In this document: positions 32,835 to 44,129 of the stretch, in pieces
How the letters are laid out: each line of letters opens with the position of its first letter
Numbering within the stretch: the stretch's first letter is position 1
Assembly: GCF_024323335.1 (NCBI RefSeq)
Contig: NC_066581.1
Coordinates: 446,301,816 to 446,365,815 of the forward strand
Length of the DNA: 64,000 bases
Source: Lathyrus oleraceus
Lineage: Eukaryota > Streptophyta > Magnoliopsida > Fabales > Fabaceae
Reading direction: 5' to 3'
Made by a program: the position numbers and the translations under genes
Notes under the pieces: generated by a model
The model's database searches: none
Seen by the model: the letters and a program-made list of their open reading frames with translations, nothing else
Told to the model about the DNA's origin: nothing

Positions 32835-33479
32835 TCAAAGAGGCTGGTAGGCCTGCTGCTGCGGTTGGTGCTGCTGATGTTGATATTGCGGATGTGGTTG
32901 CTGATTGGTGTTATGTTGCTGGTACTGCTGATTATCTCTGAAAACCGGTGCTATATGAGCCACCTGGTGCTGGTTACCGACAGGACGCACGGTCTTCCTC
33001 CTCATAGATGGTCTTCTTGGTTTTACATGGGAGGTCACAACATGTGCCTCTCCATATTTCTTCTTTGCAAACACCCCATATCGTTTGGTAGAAGAGCCTT
33101 CCTCTCTGGTTAGACGTCCTTCTCTAACCCCTTCTTCTAGACGCATCCCCATATTCACCATCTCGGTGAAGTCAGAAAGAGCGCTAGCAATCATCCACTC
33201 ATAAGAAAAAGAACTTAAGGTCTTCAGAAAGATCTTAGTCATCTCTTTCTCTTCTAGCGGAGGCACAATCTGTGTTGCTAACTCTCGCCACCTCTGGGCG
33301 TACTCTTTAAACGTTTCCTTGTCCTTCTGGGATATGGCCCTCAATTGATCCCTATCGGGAGCCATATCTACATTGTACTTGTATTGCTTGACGAAGGCCT
33401 CGCCAAGATCGTTGAAGGATCGGATGTTCGCACTGTCTAAACCCATGTACCAACACAGGGCGACACCGGACAGACTGTC
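32835..33479 (-). pseudogene. gag: E3 gag capsid region (retrotransposon gag domain)
   Basis: The family's typical F-V-K-Q-Y-K-Y-N...L-R-A-I-S-Q-K-D-K-E-T-F-K-E-Y-A-Q-R-W-R-E block is visible at about residues 13-65 of this frame. A basic segment and a Gln/His-rich low-complexity end follow. It begins just after an in-frame TAG at 33480 (replacing the Gln expected in Y-F-Q-D-S). Capsid assembly is the known role of this domain. Confidence 0.88.
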
Positions 33480-34178
33480 CTAAAAGTAGTGGATGAGCAA
33501 TTCGTCGTTGTCGGTTTGAGTCGACATCTTCCTGGCATACATGACTAGGTGGTTGAGAGGACAAGTATTTCCCTTGTATTTTTCAAAGTCAGGGACCTTG
33601 AATTTTATAGGGATCTTCACATTGGGAACCAAGCAGAGTTCGGCAGCAGACTTGCCGAAAAGATCCTTTCCTCTGAGAATTTTCAATTCCTTGCGAAGCT
33701 CAAGAAATTGATCATTCATAGCGTCCATCTTCTCATAGACATCTGGGCCCTCAGATGGCTCAGAATGATAGATGGTATCGTCTACCCTGGGCAAAGTATG
33801 CACGACAGGAGGAGGAACAACAAGGGCCGGGCTAGATGCCGACATAGAAGCAAAGGTAGGAGCAGGACCCTCGGGCATGAAATTGGGAGGCATCCCCCAC
33901 GGGAATCTGGCTGGCATGGCTGTTGGAGCAAAGTGTGCACTGGCTGCAGGCACAGTTGAGGAGACAATCTCAGAGATGACTGTCCTCTGGGGAGGAGTTG
34001 AAGGTGTCGGAGAAGACTGGCTCTGGGCAGCCAAGAATGATTCCATCAAGGCACTCAATCTGGCCACTTCCTCCTTCAGCTCGCGGTTCTCTTGTTCCAG
34101 ATGATCCATCAGTCTTGAAACATCGGGTCTGGTGTAGTACCGGTGAGTCAGCTTGTCTTCAAAATAAATGAAGAACAC
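33480..34178 (-). pseudogene. gag: E3 gag N-terminal region
   Basis: An N-terminal coiled-coil-like segment (L-E-Q-E-N-R-E-L-K-E-E-V) is followed by a Pro/Ala/Ser-rich linker. The start of the capsid domain follows (K-I-P-I-K-F-K-V-P-D-F-E-K-Y-K-G). The frame opens at a GTG; the true start is uncertain and an ATG before D-H-L-E-Q is an alternative. It ends at TAG 33480-33482. Confidence 0.82.
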
Positions 34179-34421
34179 AGAGTTAGACCACAGGACAAGA
34201 AGCTGGGACCAAAACCTGCTTATGCATATGATGCATGCAATGCTTGTGCATATGATTTTTTCTTGTATTCTGAAGGAACTCTAGGGTTTTATTTGCAAAT
34301 TTTTGGAAATATTAGACATTTTATCACATATGGAAATATCTCATCAAATAATATCGGGAAAAGAAGTACAACATTGTCAATCATATACAAGAGAAAAGGG
34401 AAATAATCATCCTATGGGTCC

Positions 34422-35835
34422 CTAGAAACAATCATCTAAAGCTCGGGACACAGGAAGATAAGATGCACGAAGCCTCTTCACCTCCCTCTCGTAGGCTGCC
34501 TCCATATATGCCTTCTCCTTGGCGAGTCGGTCGTACTTCCTTTTCCAAAACATGGAAGACTGAGGAAGTAGAGAAGTCCATCATCATCAGGATCATCAAT
34601 AACCTGATGTTCGAGGAACTCTATCAAAGCATCCTTCTCCTTGATCTGCTGAAGCAACTCTTCTCTTTCACGGATCCAAGCACGTGATCGATCTTCGTCT
34701 CTCAACTCCTCTACTCCTTGATTAGGGAGGGTTGAAGGCCCAACCATAACCAAAGGGGTAGGTCTCGGATACTCGTAAGGCATGAGATACTCGGACGCTC
34801 TCTTCCTAACCCAAAGCAGTGTACGGCTCCATAGCAACACAATTCTTAGGACCCAACTCTTTCCTTCCTTTCCTATGAATCTTGCACCAAGCGCGGACCA
34901 TTCTACCCTTCAAGCCTTGGGGATCTTTATTCTCCTGAAAGAACACACCCTCTAACAGAATGTTATTAGGTTTATCCTTTAGGGGGAACCCAAGCTGACG
35001 ACGTGCCAAAACAGGGTTGTAGTTAATCCCACCACATGTACCAAGAAGAGGTACATTGGAGAATTCACCACAAGAGTCGATAATCTACACACCATCATAC
35101 ACACGGTTGTACCAAGAGATATCATCATTAGTGAGGGACATAAGTCTCATGGACCACCGTAGACAACCCTTGTTCTCCTTGAAGGCGACCATTTGCGGTA
35201 AGTGAGAAATAAACCACTTATACAACAAAGGAAAATAGCACACAATGGCACCACCACCCTTTGCATTCCTCAGATGCAAAGAGAAATAGGTATCACCCAA
35301 CAGACTAGGAACGGGATTAAGAGTAGAGAAAATCCTAATGGCGTTCACATCCACAAACTTGTCGATGTTGGGGAACAATATCAATCCATAGATGAGAAGT
35401 ACAAATATGGCCTCAAAGGCATCCTCACTCATGGCCTTCCCATACACAGTAGCTTGAGCAATGAGGAACTCAGCAGGGAGACCTTGAATTCCACCTTTGG
35501 TAGTCATATGAGCACCAACCAGAGATTCATCTATGTCCAACATATCTGCTATCTCTTGAGAAGTAGGAATACCCTTCAAGCCACTGAACGACAACTGATC
35601 CAGAATAGGTATACCCACAAGGTAGGCATATTCCTCAACGGTACAAAGGATCATAAAACTGCACCAGTACACTCATCAACCCTTAATCCACTTGAGTAGT
35701 CAGAAGAGAAAGAAGCTTCCCAAAACGAGCCTTGAAACCCAAGGGATCTAGTACATAAGATGTCAAATTCCTTAATTCTTTCAAATCTGGTTGTCTGAAA
35801 CTGTACTTCTTTGTATTCCTTCTTCGTCTTTCCAT
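34422..35835 (-). pseudogene. E3 ORF1, the extra Ogre ORF upstream of gag
   Basis: Ogre elements carry an additional ORF of unknown function between the 5' leader and gag. Pieces here: an N-terminal part from ATG 35835 (M-E-R-R-R-R-N-T-K-K), a central globular part open at 35672-35085 (V-E-E-Y-A-Y-L-V-G, T-T-K-G-G-I-Q-G-L-P), then 35009-34806. A C-terminal Arg/Glu-rich, probably coiled-coil part (R-E-R-E-E-L-L-Q-Q-I-K-E-K-D) lies from 34840 to the stop at 34422-34424. At least three frame changes and one internal deletion break it. The central part resembles the plant DUF7745 family; that match is from memory, not a search. Confidence 0.72.
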
Positions 35836-36723
35836 GTCTGAAAATTTGCAAATAAACCCCTTAAGTTCCTTGATAATTTTCTTCATTGATGATATGGATG
35901 CAAATGAGTGCATGAATGCATGAATGCAACAATCACACTCAAGGATCAAGCAAAGCACACCAAACAAAGGTCATGGGATGGATCATATCATCCTTAATAT
36001 CAATCATCCATTTTGGTGGATTATGGTTTACACCTTATCAACACCCAAGTTCCATTGATATTAAGGATACATGAACGGATCAACCATGAATCAAGGGTTT
36101 GTTGCAAGTCACGAGCATGGAGTTTCGGTTAAGACCCACCCAAAGGGAGTGTACTAGGGTTTAAACCTGCCAAACATTTTCTACAAGAGGTTCCCATAGT
36201 CATCATCCCATCCTTCAGATATTATCGGAGAAACAACTACTCGTATTCCAAAAATATTCTAAAGAGAGACTCTTATGAGTGTAGTATCGCGTAACAATCG
36301 TATCAAATCTTACACTTGAACGACTTTCGCACTACATCCTAAGAATAGGCCAAGATGGGCTTGGTAAACTAAGGTCCTTGGCTTCTAAGGTCTATATTGG
36401 AAAGAGTAATGTCTAACCACAACTTATTTGTGTGACATTATTGATCCCAACATGACCTCCACCAAGTGAATGGACTTGCAAGTCAACTTACTAAGGAATA
36501 ACTCCACACAAGTAAACAAGACCACGCCATTCTCCTACCCTAAGTGCACTCGAGTCCGGGTATATAACTCATCTCACAAAGATCACCAAGCATACAAGGA
36601 ATTAATATCAAGCAAGTCAATCATTACATACAAGACAGTAATCCCAAATTGCACAAAAAATATGTCACTAAACAATACAATACAACAAGTATGAAAAGTA
36701 GGCAAAAACCCACTAGGCAAATC
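35836..36723 (-). other. E3 5' leader
   Basis: About 0.9 kb between PBS and ORF1 with no coding pattern. Such leaders usually contain packaging signals; none is recognisable here. Confidence 0.55.
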
Positions 36724-36741
36724 TCCCCAGCAGAGTCGCCA
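36724..36741 (-). other. E3 primer binding site (tRNA-Arg type)
   Basis: Minus-strand TGGCGACTCTGCTGGGGA starts 6 bases after the 5' LTR end (spacer GAAAAG). Ogre elements are known to use tRNA-Arg as primer, and this is the only complete PBS of the family in the window. Confidence 0.82.
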
Positions 36742-36747
36742 CTTTTC

Positions 36748-39700
36748 TGTAGCGGGGTATTCGTTACCATTAGAGATATTGACTAAATCCAAGGTAAATC
36801 ATACAAGTCGAGTCGCCACCGCACTTCTATTTATCCAAAGGAATGGTTACAAAGCGAACAAAAACCTAATAGTTTTAACAAAAACTAGTAAAAGAAAACA
36901 AAGATCTGGTTAAGGGGGTTGGTTATGTAATAGGAAGGTGTTAGGCACCCAAAACATCCTAGGTACTCCTAGGGAGCCCTTTTCACACTTGTTGTAAAGG
37001 TTGTTGTTTTGTGGAAAATTTTGTTTGTGCAAACATGATTGAAGAGATGAGGAAAGAATGTACAAGTTTATTTACATTTTGTGTTTGGATGGATAAACCC
37101 ATTGCCTACGTACCATCTTATAAAAAGATTAGGATCAAAACCTCGTAGTTCGGGATTAAAATCTCAAAACAAGTTGGTGAATTGATTGGTCCAAAAGCCT
37201 TAAGGTCTTTTGTTATCAAAGGGAGAAAACTCAACCAAACCACAAATCCACCATGTGAGGATAGCTTCAACATGCTAGTGAGGGGTTAACCCTATAATAA
37301 GCATGGAAGGCTCATTGTCCATCACTAAGGATATAGGTGAGTATTACATCTACCACAAGGATAACTAAAACCTAGTAGCTAAAGGTTATGAAAGATTTGA
37401 TTAAGAAAGTGGCCATTGGAACCACAAAAAGAAATTTGAATGGGTTATATTCACCAATTAGAAGTATATACAAAAATGGTCAAAGTTGACTTAAAGATTC
37501 AATTCAAAATAAGTGTTATGAAAAGAAAGTTTGAAAATCAAAAGCATAAGGCTTAGGTTTCTAATATTGAAAACAAAGGGTAAATGTTTGCACAAAGAGT
37601 TTTGGCTTGGGTTAGAGTGAAAGGAAAGAAGAAGAAGGGCTAAGTCCTAAGTAAAACAAAAAGGTGAGGGATAAAGAAACAAAACCACAATGGAGTTCCT
37701 CTCTTGAGATCTTATTGATGATCCAAGTAGCTCCCATCCTTTGGAATAACCAATCACAAAGCATAAGCAATCAAACAAGTATCTTAAGAGATCATCAATG
37801 TATCTTGTATCTTTCACTTTGGATGAACATAGCAATGGTCCTTCAATTTGAGCTCATAGAATCCCCTAGCACAAAAGCACACATATCAAAAGTTTCATGA
37901 AGTAAACCAAGAATGGACAAGAGTGAGTTTAAAGATTTGGTCCCTTTAATCCATTTTCATCATTAAGGTCCATTTACTCCAAATTTGCATAAGGAAGGTC
38001 CTAGAATCTAAGTCCAATTCTCCATTCTTTGCATAGGGAAAGTCCTAGAAACTAAGTCCATTTCTTTGCATTTGGTTCACAATAATCAAAACAAAACACA
38101 AGCATGATAATATGTATATAATTATATGCTCAAGGGAGCAAAAGGCAAATGGCATTAACATAAACATGTGCTCAAGTGAGCAAAGAGAAAAAGCAAATGG
38201 ATAGTATGTGCAAGAATAGTAAATTGCATAAAAGTAAAGAGCAAAAGGTAAATGTTAATTGTTAATGGTTAGTGTTAGTAGTTAGTGTGCCATAAGTCAA
38301 ATTTAGCGCTATGTTAAGCAATCATAATTGGACTTATGTAGAAGTTATAACTATCTGAGGCCGGTCAATAATAATGTAGGCAACAACACAAGTTAGAAGT
38401 CTTGATTAGTGAATTAAGTTCCAACAACTTGCCATGCCAAAAGAAAATGAGAATTGATCTTGTATTGGTTTAAGCCTTTTGCATGATTTAGAAAACAACA
38501 TATCCTTAATGCAAAGCCATTCACTTGATCAATTGATCAAGATGAATTAGATTTGGATCAAGGAAGATTAAATCTCCCTAATCAATGCTAACTTATCAAC
38601 CTTCAACTCATTGATCAAAAAGAAAAAAGAAGAAGAAGAAGAAAGAGATGAAGAAAGGATAAGGGAATGGAAAGATCAAAATGCATAAAGTGAAATATAA
38701 TGTACCAATCCAAATGTATTGACCAAATGACAATGAAAGTCAAAGTCAAACAATGATAAATCAGAAATGAGATGAAGATTGGAGATCAAACAATAAGCAA
38801 AATATTTTTGGAATTTTTTAATATTAAAAATAAACTTGAATTAAAAAAATAAAAGAAAGGTCAAACTTCAAAATTACTTCAAATCAACCTTGAAAGGTCC
38901 ACGTAATTTATCCGAAGTTCAACAAGGTCAAACAAAGTTTGACAAAAAATTTCAGCATTTTTAAAAGTCCGAAACTATTTTTAATCAATTAAAAAATGAA
39001 TAAAAATAACCTAATTGAACTAAAATCTCAAATAAATATCAAGTCAATTAAAAAATTGATGAGAATATTTTTCATAGATCCATCATCATTTAAATAGGTT
39101 AGGAAAATATTTTTGTATTTTTTGAATATCAAAAACTATTTAAAATGAATTAAAAACAACCAGAAAAGAGAAAATTCATAAAAAATATCAAATGATAAAA
39201 TAAAAAAAATAAAAATCAGAAATAGAAACTAGAATTTATTTGTAGACTAATGCAATTGGTCTCATAATTTTTGGATTAAAAATGAAAGAGTTATGATTTT
39301 TTGAAATAAAATGAAATAAACAAAATAAAATGAAATAAATCAAGAAATGCAAAAAGTCTGGCGCGTTGGATCAAGTTTCATTAAATGATGTGGCACATCA
39401 GATGGCTCACAGGCGCGCGCGTATCATAGGCTTGAGTCAAAGGCGAAGCACAATGTATTGAAAAAAGTCATAACAATGAATGGCACGGATTAGATCTGGA
39501 AATGCAATCACACGGTCCAGATTGGATCTGGCAACGAAGCAGCCACCGGAGCCACCTTCTTCTCCGGTGAGCTTGCATTTTCCGGCCACCATAGCAGACA
39601 ACCAAAGCTTAACCAAATCACGCGATCTATACATCATTGGAAAGCTGGGATGATGTACATCATCCCTGTACCATCCATTTTCACTCTAGATTTCCATGGT

Positions 39701-41088
39701 GTGAGATATCAGAGGTTGAAAAATTTGGTGTTCATCATGAACTCAATGGATTTCAAAAATTAAATGCATAATCATGATGCCTCTATCGAGAGGACTTCAG
39801 CCAACACAAGATCCAAGCAAATATGTCAATGGATGATGAGATTCGAAGAAAATACCAGTCGAAGAGTAAGCTTGAATTCTGGAAACTTGAGCTCGATTCT
39901 TTGCTTTCTTTGCCAAAACAGAAGATCAGTGAGATGAATGATGAAGGTTTAGAAGCTTTGGCCAATGTTCAAGCCCTTCTGTTTTGATGATGCAAGCCTC
40001 AAATAGAAAAACCTCCAACATCAAAGTTGTAGATCTTTTCAAGACAAAAAAAATGGACTTACATTTTGCATAATTTGGATTTTTGATGAAAGATTTATGG
40101 GCACTTGAATTTGGACTTTTTTGACTTTTAATGCATTTGACCCAAAATAACCTATAATGTCTTGCATTATCACATATATTTCCTTTGAGATTTTGAAATT
40201 TTGTTCAACATAACATTTGAAATAGACATCTTAAGCTTTCCAATTCATTTTATCCCACCTCAACATAATAAAAAATGAATGAGTTATGTCCTTGGGAAGT
40301 TGACCCAAAATTAGGGTTTCAGTCAAAATGACCTATAATGTATTGGAATGGGAGATGTCCTTCCAAGCTTTAAATCAATTTTCGATGAACATGAAAGTTG
40401 TTCATATTGTCCTTAAGAACAGTTTTTTTTTTGGAATCATCTCCATTTGACCAACACATAAAAAATTAGGTCTCAGTGCATTTCAAAATAGTCAGATGAA
40501 TTGACTGATCAACTTCTCAAGTCCATGACTCATATCTTGATGAATTGATGATTGAGGACACTCAAATAAGTTAAAATATGCATGAAATGATGAATTAAAG
40601 AACTTCCCTTGATTGCATTTGATCATGGGCTGAGGTTTCTTCATGAGCAAGGCATTGTGGTGCACAGATGAATTAGGGTTTCATTGGGGTACCAACCTCA
40701 AATCCTTTGACTTTCTTTGATCAAAATGATGAAGTGAGATACCAGGGAGGCATATTTGATGGAAGAGAGCTTTGGGAACCATTACCATGCTTGCTATCAT
40801 CTTCTCTTGGCCATATCTCTATACAAAGGATCTCCTTGAAGCTTTGGACCTTGTGATTGCTCAAGCTACAAACAAAAGATGTTATTGACATATTTTTGTG
40901 CTTTTGGTTAGTGAACAAAATAAGAAAAGCAATGATATACAATTCAAGCATGCTTGGTGATCTCAAACCACTCTCAAGAAGTCCCACCCAAAGGTAAAGG
41001 GAACCAAGATACTAGTGATCCTTGAGGCAATGCAAATGCAATGTTATGATGCCATGAGGGATCTTAGGGACAAAATTAGGGTCTTACA
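36748..41088 (-). mobile_element. E3 5' LTR, core promoter missing
   Basis: 4341 bp with the same termini as the 3' LTR. The equivalent of 20071-20612 is absent: at about 39960 the sequence passes directly from GAAGCTTTG to GCCAATGTTC. The lost part includes the TATA box and probably the transcription start. The conserved hairpin is at 36958-36973 and the PBS-like 9-mer at 36810-36818. The 61-base island (38302-38362) has three differences from the 3' LTR copy. Confidence 0.94.
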
Positions 41089-41093
41089 ATATG
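41089..41093. repeat. Target-site duplication of E3, right copy
   Basis: ATATG, matching 16876-16880. Confidence 0.92.
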
Positions 41094-41497
41094 GCATTGA
41101 AGTTGTGCTCCCGGTAGAGGTTGAGATCCCATCGTTGCGTGTCTTAATGAAAGCTAATTTGCCTGAAGCTGAATGGTGTCAGACCAGGTACGATCAGCTA
41201 AATTTGATTGAAGAGAAGAGATTAACTCCCATGTGTCATGGTCAGTAATATCAGCAGAGAATGAAGAAAGCATTTGATAAGAAGATCAAGCCTCATGTAC
41301 TCAGAGAAGGTGACCTTGTGCTCAAGAAGATCCAATCTTTCAAACCAGATTCTAGGGGCGAATCGACTCCTAATTATGAAGGCCCATATGTTGTCAAGAG
41401 AGCCTTTTCAGGCGGTGCTTTGATCCTTACAACTATGGATGGTGAAGAGTTCACTCGTCCTATGAATGTCGATGCAGTCAAGAAATACTTTGCCTAA
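41094..41497 (+). pseudogene. pol: E2 integrase C-terminal part
   Basis: Continues the frame cut at 16880: G-I-E-V-V-L-P-V-E-V, then R-Y-D-Q-L-N-L-I-E-E-K-R-L, P-N-Y-E-G-P-Y-V-V and the end V-K-K-Y-F-A with TAA at 41495-41497. One further stop (41246-41248, TAA after C-H-G-Q) interrupts it. Confidence 0.9.
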
Positions 41498-41515
41498 AAA
41501 GAAAAGAACAACTCG

Positions 41516-41665
41516 CTAAGTTGAAAACCCGAAAGGGCGACATAGGAAAAAATGAGTGTCTCGGTGGATTGAAAACCCGAAAGGGATATCCAGGCAAAAG
41601 TTAGAGACGTAAAATAGAAAAATATTATCCCGATAAATTGAGTATCCCACCTTGGGGAAATTTAT
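41516..41665 (+). other. E2 stem-loop array after the integrase stop
   Basis: Unit 1 pairs CTAAGT with ACATAG (one mismatch). Unit 2 pairs TGGAT (41565-41569) with ATCCA (41588-41592) around CCC-GAAA-GGG. Unit 3 pairs ATAAATT (41633-41639) with AATTTAT (41659-41665). Unit 3 differs from E1 at two stem positions, changed on both sides. Confidence 0.7.
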
Positions 41666-44116
41666 GCAAAAATTAGGCATTATGGCAAGTAACTGCATAC
41701 TGTTGATCTTCAACCGAAGCCAAGAGCACAATGGATATCAAATTTGGTAGAAGGATTAGTGATCATTGTATTCAATGTAGCCCTTTTCCATGTAAATTAC
41801 CATTTTCCAACTTTTGTAAAGATTTATGGATTCTTGTCATTTATAGACTACCGCTCTATTAAATAAAGTTGAGCTTTTTATCCAATTGTTTCTACTCTTA
41901 TTTAGCTTTCAGACAAATAAATTTAAATTTTATGATGATCATTTTGAAATTAAATCATAAAACAAAAAGAATATTTTCTTAAATAATAAAAAGCATATTT
42001 TAAGGAATATCAACAGGGGTCTAAAAACCGATAAGCCCCAAATGCGAAGCATTGTTGGTTTTCCCCCAAGCAGTTGGAGTAAGCGCCGTGTCTTCCCCTG
42101 CAGTGTTTCAGCATCACCAGCCGAGTTTTGTTGGTTTCCCCAGCTAAGTTTGTGTTTGCCTCCCTTGAGTTGTAGGCGCATTGTCTCAACAGTTTGCATT
42201 AAATCCATCACATGATTTTTATTACTCCCCTCAAGTTTCCAACGAACTTCATTCAGCACTGATTCTAGAGCAGTTGTTGGATTCTCTGCAAGGTTATCTC
42301 ACCATTTGATATGGGGTTGACCTAAAATTCCCCGCAAAGTTGATGGTGCAGATCCTCATCAGATATTGCTCTCTTCCCTAGCCAGGGTTGAGCCTTTGAG
42401 ATGGTTGATTCGTGTTCTTATTTCACCTCTCCTTCTACAGTTGGTTTTCTCCTGTTGAGATTGGGTGAGTGTTATATTGTTGATTCAGACCAGTGACATT
42501 TGTATCCTTTGCGATCGTTTTGTCGGCATAATCATCATATATGTGTACATATACATATACATTCCTAAATTTCATTATTGCATTATTATTTGCACTTCGT
42601 GATTCATTATTTCTCTAATCCTCTACTATGGTGGTATCCTTTTCCCCCAAGCAGATTTGGTGTGTCTGTCCTCTTTCAATTGTAGAGTGTCAGCCCCTTA
42701 AGGAGAAAGAATTTAACGTTTCTCATCCCCCACTGAGTTATTTCCTCGTGGATGACTATTATTTCAATTTCCTCCCTAGTTGATTATCTGGATTGAACCA
42801 CTCCTCCTATGCTATATCCTCATCGGGTCGAGTCTCTGATTGACCGTTTCTTTCTAGATCTTACCTAGATAGATGCTTTTGGTCCCCTGAGAGTCTATTA
42901 CCCACATACTGGTATACTCTTCTCAGTTTGCGAATACTTTGCTTTTTCCCAATACCCGGCAAGAGTAACCTATTTTTCTCTAGCTGATTCATTTTCACGT
43001 GACCCCAGGAAGTATATCCTTGATATGTTCATCCTAACCCATAACGGATATTTTCTTCCCCTTCTTTGAGTCTATCCTTGATATGTTCATCTTAACTGGT
43101 AACGAATATTCTCTTTTTGGTATTCTACCCAGTAAAAAGGTAGTTGTAATCCCTAATTCTTTCCCTAGAGGGTTAATCCTTGATATGTTCATCCTAAACA
43201 ATGACGGGTTTCCTTCTCTTTGCGGTCTTCTATCCAGTAACCGGTAGTTGTAAATCCTTCTTCCCCTCGAAGTCTATCCTTAATATGTTCATCTTAACCG
43301 ATGACGGATATTCTCTTTTCGGTATTCTATCCAGTAACTAATAGATGTAATCCCTACCTTTTCCGACAATCTATCCTTGATGTGTTCATCCTAACCAATG
43401 GCGGATATTCTTCTCTTCGAGTCTATCCTTGATATGTTCATCTTAACTGATGACAGATATTCTCCCTGTTTTATTTTCTGCCCAATAACCGATAGTTGTA
43501 AACCCTATTTCGGCTTTTCCCTAGCAGTTTATTCTTACCTAGTAATTGGTAACAAATACACCTTCTGGATAATATATGTGCTCCCTATCAGATTTTGTTA
43601 TATCCTTACCCAGTAACAGGTAGTGGATAATATATTTCTGTTACTCCTATGTTGAAGTGCATTTTATCCCAATGGAGTTTGAGTGCATATTTCCTCAGTG
43701 AAATTGCTATTTCCTGTTTGGTTCAGGCATTTCAACTTTGTTCTAATATACCTGTTTCCCCTGCAGATCTTCCCCGGTTGAGTCTTTCCATTGATTTATT
43801 TTCATGGAATCCCTCGAGTCCCCCGGCAGTTTTAAGTCGTACCCTGGCCTACGCATAAGTCTTTTATCCCCAGAGTCTCTGTTCTCCCAGTGAGTTTTCC
43901 TTACAGAATGTTTATACTCCTACGGACTTTCAGTCTCTCCAATTTCTTTTCCTTTGTGACAACATCTTCCCCACAAAGATTATTCTTAACATTCATATGA
44001 AATGCATCACGAGGTATCTTAGGGACCGAAATTTGTTTCTATTGTTGTTATTTAAGTACATTCTACTCAGGCGTTACGAAGATTCTAACCTTCATCTACT
44101 CAGCTAGAACATCCTT
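41666..44116 (+). other. E2 3' non-coding region with tandem repeats
   Basis: No coding pattern. Between about 43005 and 43470 some seven units of 'TCTATCCTTGATATGTTCATCCTAAC' followed by 'GACGGATATTCTC' recur. Several are joined to 'TATCCAGTAACCGGTAGTTGTAA'. The rest resembles 9722-12297. Confidence 0.7.
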
Positions 44117-44129
44117 CAATAGGGGCAGC
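44117..44129 (+). other. E2 polypurine tract
   Basis: CAATAGGGGCAGC directly before the LTR start TGTAAGACCC. Confidence 0.85.

Larger units (their letters stand above)
16881..41088 (-). mobile_element. E3: complete Ogre-like element, minus strand, 24.2 kb
   Basis: Both LTRs, PBS, ORF1, gag, pro, intron, RT, RNase H, integrase, 3' non-coding DNA and polypurine tract are present in the order known for Ogre. TSDs ATATG flank it. Without the E5 solo LTR and its TSD copy it would be 21.7 kb, a normal Ogre size. The LTRs are nearly identical apart from one 542-bp absence and small indels, so insertion was fairly recent. All reading frames are broken. Confidence 0.95.
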
